NCBI RefSeq assembly: GCF_035046485.1
Contig: NC_085138.1
Coordinates: 88,895,228-88,959,227 of the forward strand
Direction: 5' to 3'
DNA from: Aedes albopictus
Lineage: Eukaryota > Arthropoda > Insecta > Diptera > Culicidae
DNA length: 64,000 nucleotides
Shown: one piece after another, positions 35,205 through 46,612 of the stretch
How the letters are laid out: each line of letters opens with the position of its first letter
Position numbering within the stretch: position 1 is the first letter of the stretch
The notes under the pieces: generated by a model
Told to the model about the DNA's origin: nothing
Database searches by the model: none
What the model saw: only the letters and a program-made list of their open reading frames with translations
Program-made: the position numbers and the translations under genes

Positions 35205-36101
35205 CACTGAGGCAAAAATACTTAGGAAGAACATTAGAACCCCTTATGATTTGGCGACACTACGATTATTGTTGAAAGACATACATTTCGCTTATGATTC
35301 AGAGGGGGAAGATCAATATCAAGCCGCTTAACGATATCTTAAGTTTCTCTTATGAATATCGTTGGATCAAAATTATAACTATCGTACGTTTGCTCTTATT
35401 AGATTCAACTTCGAAAACTTATGGAAATCAATATTAACAATTATGAATATCATGCCGCAAGTGGAATAATATTCGTATTTCTATTTTATGGATTTTTGGT
35501 GTATTAATTTTATTCAATCATGCCATGTCATGTTTCTTGAATTACCGCGTAAGTAAAACGATCGATTTCTCCTCATGGATCACTTGAAATAAAAATACAA
35601 GAAGCGAGTGCACATTCATTCATGGATGCAAGTTTGCATGCCCAGCAATTTGTGAAGAAAAAAAATGCACTTCCTTCTTTTCATTTTAAACTCAACAAAT
35701 AAATTTGTTTCTTTTCACTTTTATTAAAACGTGGAAATAGATTAAGATGCCGATCGTGTTACTTACGTATTTCAAGATTTGTCGTTGATTTTCGAAGTGA
35801 GTTTATCGGCACTTGGGAAATTCAAATAATTTGATTCTATGTCCGATAATTCCGAAACAGCTCTGTGAGTAATGGTTGTTCGTCTAAAACGCAGCTTATT
35901 GGAAATCATACCATCACTGTTACAATTTTCATAGATTTTAATTATGATTTTTTCACAACCATGCCGCTTATATCAATCATAAGTTGTAGCTATGGAACGC
36001 GTGTTCAACAACTATAAAGTCAATAAGCGAGTGTTGAAATAGAAAAATCGCCCGTTCATAAGTTTCGAGTTATGAAATTCCTAAGTATTTTTGCCTCAGT
36101 G
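35205..36101. mobile_element. Tc1/mariner-like MITE, TA target duplication
   Basis: CACTGAGGCAAAAATACTTA and its exact inverse (TAAGTATTTTTGCCTCAGTG) form at least 24-bp terminal repeats. TA flanks at 35203-35204 and 36102-36103. 897 bp, A+T-rich, no transposase. Absent from copy B at 49870. The interior is rich in AATATCATGA/TTATGATT-type short inversions. Confidence 0.85.
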
Positions 36102-36169
36102 TATCATTACTATTATAAAGCAACAATTCAGCATGCATGTTTGTTTGCGGCTTGCGATTGTTGGTTGGG

Positions 36170-39100
36170 CAGGCATTCACAAACCTCATCCGTCTTGAGA
36201 GTGTCCCACACCCGTCTCATCAAGTTCTCATTAGGTCATTTGTAAACACACATGTGTTCTCCTCTGCCCACTTCGGTGGCCAGCATTGTGGCGTTATTCT
36301 TGATATTGTTGCTGAAGCCATGGCCACCCAAGAAGAAGATATGACTACGAGCGCCTCTGGCTCTACAAACATCATGATTCAATGGAATACTTCGGTGAAA
36401 ACGCATATGAAGCACTAGGTACTGTCAGTCGGGCCCATGCACGTCAGTTGGTGGATCGCTTATTTATTTATAAACAAACCATCCCGATGAGAGTAATTAA
36501 AATTAGATTTTCTCTCAACGCTTCACCCCCTCTCTCCTCGTCAACAGTCTTACCCTAAATTAGAGTGTACCTACCGTCTGTTGTGCACGAAACATGCAAA
36601 CAAGTACCGCTACGTGCGCTGGCTGGTGGCAAACATAACGGACACCGAGCTGCTGCTACCGATGTCTAGATTGGTTTGTTTTGATCATGACCTTGAAGCA
36701 GCTCACTCATACCACCGCGTTCCATTATACAGCTCGAACTTGTTTTTTTTTTTTTTAATTTAGGGGAGAAAACGAACGAATGATTGAGCGTGAAAAAATC
36801 GAAAGTCTGAACGAGGAGCGAGGGGACTCACCGTTTCGTTGATGTCGGGTTTGTTTGGTTTCTGTTTGAAATTCGCGTCGCAACAAACTCGAACGACTCG
36901 TCGAACGCTGTGGACGAGGAGAGTGAGGTTGCGAGACCGTCACAATAACAAAACAACCACAACATCACGCCAAGTCACGTGTTCCGCCTACTCGCAGGCC
37001 GTTTTCAAGTGCACCGAGTGCACCGCACCAAAGTCGCAAAACGCAACGCTTCGGGTTGTTTGTATGGTGCGCTTTCGAACGAACAGTACAGCCGATCAAA
37101 GCGATTAACAACATGCTGATTGTTGTTCAGCTTGTCGGATCTGGAAGCGGCGACGTCATCGGCGAATTCACACGTGTCACGAGTAGCCTCGTTTATATTG
37201 CTGGTTGCTTTGAAAGACGGATTTTTGATGCACTTCATCTATCACACTATTTTTGTGCTCCAGCACGGTTGCCGATATCAATTTTATAAATTACACATTT
37301 TATGATCTTTTTCTACAAGAGAAATGCATAAACCTGTATAACTGGCCACCCGGTCATGACTCTGGGTGAGAAAAAAGAAAGAAAGCCAAATGCGCGGGTT
37401 GTCAGATAGATGATAATCAAAACAAAATCGAGAAAGAATCAGGCGAAACACACACCACGTGCTTATTTGTGACATTTCTCGACGTCAAAATGCTGTCAGA
37501 GAGCGTGGTTGCACTTATCGTCACACTTTTCAACCGTCACACTTTCATACTGTGCAGTTCGATTTAGTGGGAACTGTGCAATAATTGACACATGTCATAG
37601 TGCAATTGTATAAAGCTTCCCATAGAGCTAACGCATTTGAAGCGTTAGGTAAACAAACATGTTCAAACGCGTTTTGCTGACGTTCAATAGGATATTCTGA
37701 GATTCTGTCGACTGCATCTTAGACGACTTGGATGACACGCTCATCGAACCAAGAACTATCCTAGTTGCGGCGTAGTTGGTTTTGAAAAGGTTTCGCTTCG
37801 TTGATCTATTGATCGATTTTGACAGGTTCCAGAGTGGATCAACTATTGCGGCACGGCAACTGTGTGGCATCAGTCAGTGCCACAATTCAGCATTTGAAGA
37901 AGAAATGCAAATAAACGAAATGCTTCACACGTGCCACGGGCCGGTCGTGTTTGTCTGACATCATCAATTTGTGTGAAGAACCGACACGCTGCGTCAGTGC
38001 AGCAGTGTCTTGGGTTTTTATTCCCAAGAATCGGATATTGAATAGAACACGCGCGGTCAAATGAGGAGGCGGGGTTAGACGGACGCGCACCTGCATTGTT
38101 TGTGCGGTTAGCGAATGCGGTGTAAACAAATAGAGAATAAACGGCTGCTGGTGGTGCGAGAAAAAAGTTCCGACATCAATCGACGGCGGCGTCGCCGTCG
38201 TTCGGTGGTTCGTCGGTCGCCGACACATCTATAGACCCATGAGCCGTACAGAGCAGCAGTTCCGATGCGAGTGTTTGGAGCGTTCTCTTGGCAGCAGGAG
38301 ACCGAAAGTGGAGTGTTTTTCTTTTTGCATCTCGGTCGGATCGGACACATGATGGGGAAAGAGCACAGCAGCAAGTTTTTTTTCGGTTTTAATTATTCAT
38401 AAATTGCACATCGAACAAACTAACCGCAAAATGTCGGAGGCTTCTGTGGGAAAAGTTGGGAGGGACTGTGCATCGGGTGCGATCGATATCTACATTTCGT
38501 TAGATTGTTTTTCATGCAAAAACAATCTCTGGAATGGGGAAATGTGGATGTTTCCTATTAGAGTTGGACCAGAAACATTTAAGAAGAATGTGATTGAAGA
38601 GCTATTTTTAATCATACGATACAACGTCGACATACTACATATGCTACTTTCACTACCAAGTTCGTCCTGGTTCTAAGTTTCTTCCATCACTGTGTATCTT
38701 TCACAATCGAGCTCCTACCGTCCGTTGATCCATCCGCCAAAAGGTCCCGTACTGTGACTCCGACGCTTCTTCAGATCGATACGTACTATGGATCACGATC
38801 CTGGGCCCATAATCTGTTGAGTTGCAGTGCGGAATTGATAGGATGGATTGCAACAATGGACACAATCTATGGAAACGATTGGCGACATGGATCAACTGGA
38901 TGATGGCTGGCTAATCAAGGATAAGTAAGATGGGAGACGGGAGGTGTACGGTGGCCACGAGGCGGATGAGATTGGTGTGTGACGTTTCACGCCATGTATA
39001 TTAATGGTTAATGATATCAATACCTACGGGGCTTAGTAAAATTAAAACATTTAGTAACTGTTTGAGTGATTGCTCCAGGATCACTTACATGCCTTATTTC

Positions 39101-39350
39101 TTACAAAAATACTTTGAAATTTTCTCCAGCAACTGCCTTCTTTCCAACTTCAGCAATTTCCGCAAAATTCTTGCTAACAATGTTCAGAACTCAGGTGTTT
39201 TTCAGGCATTGATTCATGCGAGTTCAAGTTGAAGAGTAGAGGGACACATGGGGACTTAATTGAACTGTCTAATGGTATCCGAGAACTCCCTTAAGTATGA
39301 GTCATCGAATCTACAAGCGGAATCTCTCTAGAGTCTCTCGGCTTATTACG
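36170..39350. other. Low-copy block 1 of copy A
   Basis: Well conserved with 49928-52959, apart from the 388-bp repeat at 37196. It holds GC-rich stretches (38040-38300: CGACGGCGGCGTCGCCGTCG, a palindrome) and several short frames that shift or stop between copies. No protein frame keeps its reading across both copies. Promoter, untranslated exon or enhancer DNA is plausible, unproven. Confidence 0.6.
37196..37583. mobile_element. 388-bp repeat, copy 3
   Basis: Nearly identical to 22172 and 24500. Copy B at 50926 reads GCCTCGTTTAATTGACAC with no insert; deleting 37196-37583 here restores exactly that sequence. This makes it an insertion after the A/B duplication, with little or no target duplication visible (at most TA). 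Confidence 0.9.
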
Positions 39351-39357
39351 AATAAGG

Positions 39358-39623
39358 CACAGACAAACAGACGTCTTACTCTACCCATTTTCCATCGTTT
39401 CCCTTTTCAACGAACTTTTCAAATATTCTGCAGTGCGCAAAACTCTCGCTCATGGCGCTCGCATCGTTTTTGCTCCTGTTTGACGTTTGCTCACTACAGC
39501 CATCTACTCAGTGGATTTGCGAAACACAGCATAGTTTGCATTGGGCGATTATACTTTTGTGCGATGATTTCAATCGCACTTTGTTCCAAGTGATATGATG
39601 AGTGATATGTATGTTTGTCTGTG
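39358..39623. mobile_element. 7-bp-TSD MITE, shared by A and B
   Basis: CACAGACAAACAGACGTCTT at the left and GTTTGTCTGTG at the right, flanked by AATAAGG at 39351-39357 and 39624-39630. The same insertion with the same flanks is at 52967-53494, so it predates the duplication. Confidence 0.85.
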
Positions 39624-39671
39624 AATAAGGTTTATACTTACATAGCAGAGTCTGTGTCTAGGCTCATACAT

Positions 39672-39931
39672 CTTCTTCTTCTCTATGGCTCTACGTCAGA
39701 CTGGAACTTGGCCTGCCTCACTTCAACTTAGTGTTCTTTGAGCACTTCCACAGTTATTAATTGAAGGGCTTACTTTGCCTGCCATTGCATGAATTTGTAT
39801 ATTGTGAGGCAAGCACAATGATACATTATGCCCAGGCAGTCGAGATAATTTTCCCGACTGGAACGGGAACCGAACCCGCCGTCTCCGGAATGGCGATCCA
39901 TAGCCTTAACCACTAGGCTAACTGGAGACCC
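39672..39931 (-). mobile_element. tRNA-derived SINE, copy A only
   Basis: Minus-strand A box TAGCCTAGTGG and B box GGTTCGGTTCC in a tRNA-like head, body matching 49401-49687, short CTT tail. A 12-bp target duplication AGGCTCATACAT at 39660-39671 and 39932-39943. Copy B at 53530 is unoccupied by a SINE. Confidence 0.9.
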
Positions 39932-39949
39932 AGGCTCATACATAGAAAG

Positions 39950-41890
39950 GCTTATAAATTTCTCCCTGAAACCCTCCTGACATCCCCTGAAGTTCCTTCG
40001 AAGACCCTGAGACCCCCTGAAATGCTTCTAAACCACTCTGAAATTTCCCTTGACACCCTAGCAAACTTCTCTTTTACTCTCCTGAAGCCCACTGAAACAG
40101 TCTGACACGCCTTCAGTTGCCTTGAAACCCCTTTAAAGCTTTCTTGTGCTTCGGAAGTAATCCTGACTTGCATTCGGATAGCACCCTTGTTCTATGTGAT
40201 GGCACCCAGGCATCTATGTTCTACCAAGTGGGTTCTTTGATTGTATAGGAGTATCTGAGAACTCCCTGGAGTAAAGGCCATCTGATCTACAACTGTAATC
40301 ATTGGTCTATTGGAGCATTATGAATGAAATTAATGCTTACACAGCCTCATGTAGCTAAATGCTATCAAGTGGTGAATTCATTGTCAGTTTGAGGATCTCA
40401 AAGAACTTCCTTGAATATCGGTCATCGGATCCACTAACGTATTTGGTTGTCTCTACGAAATTTACGCAATAGAGGAAAAGTGAAATGAGCTTCTAAATTT
40501 CCCTGAAACCGCTCCGAAAGAGCATTGAGACGCCTTGAAACGCCTCTGGAACCCCCATGAAATCTTCATGAAATTTACCCGAGAACCACTCTGAAATCTT
40601 CTGAAACGTATTGAACCGCCTTCAAACGCTTTGGAACGTCTCCAAATCTCCAAACGAGCCTCTGAGGCCCCCTTAACTCTCTTTAACCGCTTTGAAATTT
40701 CTTGAAACGCCTTGGAAAGCATTGAACGCCTTGAAACGATTTGAAACCCCCCTCAAGCTCCTATAAAACCTGTTAGAGCCCCCTAAAACCCTCATAAACC
40801 TGCGACGCATTGAAAACCCTTGAAACGTCTTGAAACGCCTTTTAGACTCCCATTTAACCTCCGTGAAATTCACCAAAGAGCCTCTGAAGCCCCCTCAAAC
40901 CTCTTGAAGTGCCCTGAAACGCTTTTAAACGCCCACGAAACTTCCGTGACATTCACCTGCGAGCCTTTGAAGCCCCATTAAGGTCACCTGAACCTATTGA
41001 AATGCCCTGAAACGCATTAAAACGCTCTGATACGCCTTGAAACGCTTTGAAACGTTGTGAAATGCCTCTAAAACCCCTTTAAAACCTCCGTTAAATTCAC
41101 CTGAGATCCTCTGAAGCCCCCATAAACCTCTGTGAAACCTCCATTAGTATAGGTCATCGGATCTACTAACGTATTTGGTTGCTTCTAAGAAATTTAAGCA
41201 ATAGAGGAAAAGTGAAATGGGCTTCTAAATTCCCCTGAAACCGCTCTGAAGACCATTGAGATGCCTTGAAACGTCTCTGGAACCCTCTCTGGAAACCTCC
41301 GTGAAATTCACCTGTGAGCCTCTTGCCCCCTCAAATTCATCGGAAACCTTCTGAAATGCCCTGAAACGCATTGAAACGCTTTGAAACGCCGCTGAAAACC
41401 CTCTGAAGGCATCCCTAAACGTCCTGAAACCTCTTGAAAGGCCGTGAAACGCCTTAAAATGCATTGAAACATCTTAAAACGCTTAGAAACGCCTCTAAAA
41501 CCCCCATGAAATCTCCGTGAAACTCACCTGACAGTTTCTGAAGCCCCACAAAACCTTTTTGAAACCTCCTGAAACGCCTTGAAGCACCTTTGAAACACAA
41601 ATGAATTCCATGCGAAACGCACCTGAAGAACCCTAAAATACCTCTGAAACCTCCTGGAACGCTTAGGAACGCCTCTGAAACTCCCGTGAAGTTCACCTGA
41701 GACCCCTAAAAGCCCTTTGAAACATCCTGGAAAGCCCTGAAACGCCTCTGACCCCCACCCCCCCCTAAAAATCCCTTAAAATCCCTCTGACCATCCCCCT
41801 TTACATTTGAAAGCCTTGACCCCCTCCCTTTGCATCAGCAAGTCACTTGCCCTACTCAAACTTCATTGCAACCTTGAAATCCATTTAGGT
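39950..41890. repeat. Degenerate CTTGAAACGCC tract, copy A
   Basis: Irregular units such as CCTTGAAACGC, CCTCTGAAACC and CCGTGAAATTCACCTGA recur every 10-60 bp, with larger units (the ATCGGATCTACTAACGTATT stretch at about 40425 and 41155). The matching tract in B is 53957-55975. Minus frames of 67-86 codons (FKAFQ-rich) are artefacts. Confidence 0.85.
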
Positions 41891-41926
41891 AATGAACTGA
41901 ATATATTTAGGTAATGAATCCATTTA

Positions 41927-41965
41927 GGCAGCATCCATTTATTACGTATCGCTAAAATCATTCAG
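41927..41965. mobile_element. One-ended fragment of the 15620 MITE family
   Basis: GGCAGCATCCATTTATTACG followed by TATCGCTAAAAT matches the left end of 15620-15778. No second end is present and the B copy differs here. Confidence 0.55.
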
Positions 41966-42115
41966 CAGCAAGAAGGTTCCGCTCGGAACTTCAGTTGAAC
42001 TTAGCGGACATTAAAAGTGATGTTTGGAAAGTTGATCTTTAGATTACTATGTTAACCAGGGCTTCATATAAGCTTTTGACAAAGAAATTGTGCAAATGCT
42101 CACGTAACTCAAACC

Positions 42116-42450
42116 CACAGATGAACAGACTTATCTCTTAGAGAAAATTCATCCACAACTCTTGTCTGGTGTCTTTTTCATGAGCACACTGCCACCTTTT
42201 GGTAGAACCGCGCGAGAGACTGTCGGCCAGAATGGATTTCGATGTGACGCTTGTCTAACACGCACACTACTACACAAATCGCCTGTAATTTTCGTTTGCA
42301 TCATTCAGCAACGTGTACACTGGCAAACATCAAAGCGAACGAACACTAGCGCCTCTGGTGGAAGGATGGCGGAAATCATACGAAATTTGAATTGATCGTG
42401 AAATGCATGTGCCAAGCCGTTTTGAAGAGTGTTACGTCTGTTTGTCTGTC
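42116..42450. mobile_element. 7-bp-TSD MITE, longer subtype, copy A
   Basis: Left end CACAGATGAACAGAC, right end TTACGTCTGTTTGTCTGT. Flanks TCAAACC (42109-42115) and TTAAAAC; in copy B they are TCAAACC and TCAAAAC, so 6 of 7 agree. The interior carries GTGTCTTTTTCATGAGCAC, shared with 2036-2146. Confidence 0.75.
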
Positions 42451-44860
42451 TTAAAACGGTTTAGCGAAATTGAAAAAGAGCGTTGTTCCAGTTGGATAAC
42501 TCTGAAGCCTACATAATATTGTAGCTCGCATTTTATGAGTTCACTCGCCCTAAATTTTAGGCGTGCTGATTGTGGTTGAAGTGAGAAATTTGGAGCAGAA
42601 CAGAACCCTTAAAACCTTGCCGAAAAAATAATGAAGTACCCCAGAACAATGGAACACCAGCTCGCAACCGTTTAAGAATTTCGTACCTCTCTCGACGCGG
42701 CACACAACAACGGTTATGGATGTAAATAAACCATTTCCTGCACAGCAGGTCGCGAAATTTTCATTGATGTCGGCAAATGTGTCGGTCGGCTTTTTTGCGT
42801 ACTTATTGTCCGGAAGTTTTTATTATAGGTAGGTACTCTGTACCGTATACAAGCGCAGGACGGCTTCGGCAGTCCATTCCGTTTTACGAGCCATTTCACC
42901 GACCGAGTTGATGAATCGCAATTGATGAACTACTCAGTGCTCCCATGATCGAAATTATCCGGCGAAGAGCACATCGCGGTCATCAGCGTCGTCAATTTCT
43001 CTGCAATGGCTCGTAAAATTTTGAAACCCCACAATCTTTACCCTCTTGATATTGCGCGGAGAATCGCGCTTCTTATGTTTCAAACACAGAATAAGATAGA
43101 GAGAGCGCGAGCATCATATACACATAAACATTAAACAGCCTGAAGGAGTCGCGGCTGACGCCGCCGACACCGATTATGTTTCATCCTATCAAGTTCTGTG
43201 AGCACAGAAGAGCACTGTGTTCCAACAAGTATACACAATCTTCTGCTCAACGGCGGCAGCTTAATTATGAATTAACACTTTATTTATTACGCGCCTACGG
43301 TTTCTGTACCAATGGTGGGTTAGTTGGTAACATCGCTTCTAAACTACCTTAGCGCAGTCGTCATCTGTCCGTGGTGCAATTGGGTGGCCCATCCATAAAT
43401 TAAATGTTTTGAACATAAAACTTTAAAATTTTCAATTTTTTATGTTGTACTTCTAGAAGACATGGTAAAAATTTAACTAAATCGTTCATTGAGGGACTAA
43501 TCAACGAGCTACTATGCAGAAGAAACGGAGTCTCAGGTGTTCACGAATAGATGGCGCTGTTAATGATGATGTTGGTGGATGATGTTCGTCCCCGATTTGC
43601 AGATTTTTTAAAGGTGTAATACCAAACACCTTAATTAAAAGCCGCAGGATCGTATGTTGTTGAATTTAACCCTATACGGGACGGCCTCAAAATTGATAAA
43701 CTATAACAGCACCACCTAGGTGTCAACATCATAACTTATGCAATTTTTTTTTATCTCTTTAGCCAATGACAACTTCAATGAGGGCTAACTAAATCAGTGT
43801 TTTATATGTTATTTATGAGGATCCAAAACTGAAATTTAAAAAAGCTACACCTAAGAATCTTAGATGTTTCAGTTTCTACTAGGACTGCCCTAATGATACA
43901 ATCGTCGTTAGCGTCAGCCGTTTCACGCGCGTTCTTGAAGTCTTGGCTTCAAAAGCCACTGCTGCGACGACAACGACTACGACGACGGACGTGTCGGATA
44001 AGTGATACTTGGCCCAGGTCCTCTTCTGTGAGCCAATTCCGCCGTGCCGTGCCGGCCGTCTCCGACAGAATGTGCAGTCAGTGTTAGTTCACTCGGCTCT
44101 TATGACGCGAATAGTTGGCAATTAAATTAAAATAGCAACATGGTAAAAGGCGAGTCAGTCGGACGGCGATGGCGGCGGGTGCACATTTTCATTAGGTCGC
44201 GCACACCTGAACCCCACCATTCACCAACCAGCCGTTGTTCGTTTCGAAGGTACAGAGATGGGGATGTAGTCCTCCTCAACTGCCAAGTACACCAAGTGCG
44301 CCAAAGGTTTCAGATAGCAATTAGGGACGAGGCCTTTTGGAAAAACGACGCTCAGTCCATCATCCCGGGCTTGCTGCTGCACACAGCTCACGGAGCGAGA
44401 GAGGCTCTTTAGGTTACCAAGAGGACGTACTACACCAGCACCAGCGGTCCATTCATGGAATGAAAGGGAAAAAAACACGAGAAGAGCCTTATGCGACTGT
44501 AATCCAAAGAAAAGTAATTAAGCGATTCCCGCTTGCTTCCTCTCTGTGTAGGTAGATTGATACAGGACTCGGTCGGTTGCATCTAATGGAGGACTACGGG
44601 GACCAGGAGTGATGGATGACGTCAATGCAGTTGGGACCGATTGGCAGTTTCGTTTTGGACACAAACATTGAAAAAGAGTGTGAATTGGAAACGTTTATCA
44701 TTTGTTTACTTGGAGTTCATTAAATTGTTCTGAAATTTTAGCTCCAAAATTTATTCAGAATTTAAAAAATGCAAGGGTTCAGCAATAATCATTTGCAGGA
44801 TTAAGAACAGCAGTAGGTACTTACACAAGGAACCAAGGCATTAGTCTTATCATCAACGTG
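42451..44860. other. Low-copy block 2 of copy A
   Basis: Highly conserved with 57240-59830. Frames of 61 codons (42714-42899, -) and 64 codons (43893-44087, +) survive in both copies, but so does the surrounding DNA. A 90-codon frame at 44140 is stopped in B after five codons. CAGTCAGTGTTAG near 44076 resembles an insect initiator. Function unknown. Confidence 0.55.
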
Positions 44861-44899
44861 TAAGTACTGATGTTCCCATTCGTAACTAAAGCAATGCCG

Positions 44900-45300
44900 G
44901 CGCTGACCGTGACTGCCTAGATGTCAATCTGAAGCACTTCGATACAGGAACAGCTGGTTCATGATCATTGAAGTCAGGTGTTGCATCAACCATTTTGTTT
45001 CCAGTGATGGAAGTGTTTGCTGAATTCAGCTCCTTGATTTGAGTTCGACATGCGATTACTAACTCCGATCTTGAGTTGGCTGAAACAAGTACTTTAATAG
45101 CAGCCTGGCAATCTGAGCAAAAGTTATGGCTTTGCCCATTACGTGTTGCTGAATTGCACTGATTGCAGCAGAGAGTTCAGTGCAGTGTCTACCAAGTGAG
45201 TAAGACTGATTTAGCCTTAGTTCACGAGAGTGGACTCCAGCACCTGTTCCACCTTCGAGAAGGGAGCCATCAGTGTAACATACGACACCGTCTGAATCTC
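44900..45300 (-). pseudogene. Non-LTR RNase H fossil, copy A
   Basis: Minus strand: CYTDGSLLEGGTGAGVHSRE (first catalytic Asp), then QSYSLGRHCTELSA with a likely Glu. After frameshifts come AAIKVLVSANSRSELVIACR and GNKMVDATPDFNDHEPAVPV, the region of the last catalytic Asp and the connection to the tail. It belongs to another lineage than the fossil at 4137-7640. No RT remains. Confidence 0.7.
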
Positions 45301-45429
45301 CGAACGTCGATGCTGAGCGCCCATCAACTTATCCATACATTCTAATAACATTATCTGAAAGAGCAAATATCGATCTTTCAGATAATGGTGTTCCTTTAGG
45401 TGGGCGGTGTGAACCCAAGAAACAGAACT

Positions 45430-46304
45430 AGTTATAATAACAGTTTCAAGCTAAAGCATTTAAGGTGAGACATCAAGAAGTCCTTTTTAAATTTTACATA
45501 GAAGCACAAATCGGGCGAATGAAGCATCGAACTACGTTGCATTAGTTTATCCTGTCTTTGCCCACTTGTTAAAAGAGGCATGATTATCCTAACCAGACGC
45601 GTTTGTGGACAAATTCTCAAGATAAATGCTCTTGAAACCGCGAGTAGGGGCGCAAGGCTACCATCGCATTGTGACAGCCAGGCCCGTGCACAGAGAAGGC
45701 GACAAGGGAGGGATTTTTTTTCTAATTCTGACAAAGGAACATCGGCAATGGGAGGGATTAAACCCCCAAAACCCCTCCCTTGTGCACGGGCTTGGTGGCA
45801 GCCATATTTGAGCTTCCTGATGTTTCTCCTTAAGAGTGGTTTGTTTGTTTGTCTTGTACAGTCAAAATGTTTGTTTGGAAGCCCTGCGGAGCATTTTCGT
45901 TTTCAAACGTTGCTCCAGAAATGTTGAGTCGTTTGAATTTTGTTCATAGATGACGTCAGTAAGCATGGAAATTTGATATCTCATATATCTCATGATTCTG
46001 ATCACTCGGAAATATGATATCTTCAGTAAAGCAGTTCAGTACACCAAGAATTTACAAATGATACACCTTAAAATGCGGAACTCTACACAAAGATGGTTTA
46101 AGAAACTATACAATTTTTTTATTTCACATATTCATGGAGCTTGGTTATTTAAAATGACAATGTCTTCGGCAAAGTTGCTAGGTATGTCGAGGGCTTACAG
46201 ATGAAGTCCGCTTGAATCGCAAATCCATAACTAGGTTAGTTAGTGCGTTAGTGAGCATAGTTACATTTCATATACCTCAGGCTCCTTAACACAGAGATTT
46301 CACT
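45430..46304. repeat. Dispersed repeat, copy A part, split by a MITE
   Basis: Matches 60470-60703 plus 62536-63181 in copy B, and in part 9898-10110 and 20455-20640. Stretches such as GGACAAATTCTCAAGATAA and GATGTTTCTCCTTAAGAGTG are shared. No gene. Confidence 0.6.
45681..45794. mobile_element. MITE ending GGCCCGTGCAC, likely hAT-like
   Basis: GGCCCGTGCACAGAG... and, inverted, AGCCCGTGCACAAGGGAGGG pair imperfectly. Flanks GTGACAGCCA (45671-45680) and GTGGCAGCCA (45795-45804) form an 8- to 10-bp imperfect target duplication. The related sequence at 9905-9925 shows the unoccupied form. Present in copy B at 62550-62684. Confidence 0.65.
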
Positions 46305-46612
46305 AGTACCTGCACCTATTGTGGAGTTCCGAATCAATCGGCATATCATCTGTTAGTCCTTGACCTACCCAAACGGCTTTACCATCTTTCTAACTGATAA
46401 GTATCTTGATATGTATAATATATAAATGATCATGATCACTAGCGCCACCTATGTGTGGAGTGTCGAATCAAACGGTCCATCATCTGAAAGTCTTGAAATT
46501 ACCCAACAACTTTTCCGAAATCCTCATCTTAATACTAAATGATTCAAATCCTGTGATAGGGTGCCTGTACCAATTATGACATTATCTACGATTGAGCCCC
46601 AAATAAATGAAC
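46305..46612. other. Decayed repeat and spacer after copy A
   Basis: Two imperfect units about 135 bp apart (ATTGTGGAGTTCCGAATCAA and GTGTGGAGTGTCGAATCAA). ATTGAGCCCCAAATAAATGA at 46591 is the inverse of the retrotransposon 3' end at 4137, a probable stray tail. Confidence 0.45.

Larger units (their letters stand above)
33801..36169. mobile_element. CCCAACTAACAATC element, copy A, with three nested insertions
   Basis: Left end CCCAACTAACAATC; right end ATTGTTGGTTGGG, one base off the perfect inverse. CA flanks both sides, not TA as in copy 1. The interior matches 14917-15971 but is expanded by a SINE (34201), a 7-bp-TSD MITE (34938) and a Tc1-like element (35205). At the place of the Harbinger MITE of copy 1 it has the empty site GGTAAAGG (34796-34803). 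Confidence 0.85.
32708..46304. repeat. Segmental duplication, copy A (13.6 kb)
   Basis: Collinear and same-strand with 48003-63181. Anchors: CACTAGTTATTTTTATRGATC (33440/48615), the CCCAACTAAC element (33801/48974), the unique block at 36170/49928, the GAAACGC tract (39950/53957), CCATTTCCTGCACAGCAGG (42733/57541) and the RNase H fossil (44900/60075). Divergence is visible everywhere with small indels. Copy A alone carries insertions at 34201, 34938, 35205, 37196 and 39672. Confidence 0.95.

Noticed and set aside
22260..37475. Identical 63-codon minus frame at three sites
   Set aside because: The frame lies inside the 388-bp repeat whose whole length is conserved; no bias toward silent changes can be seen with so few differences.
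44140..44412. 90-codon frame with a good start context (CAACATGG)
   Set aside because: The paralogous copy has a stop after five codons and several frame-shifting indels.
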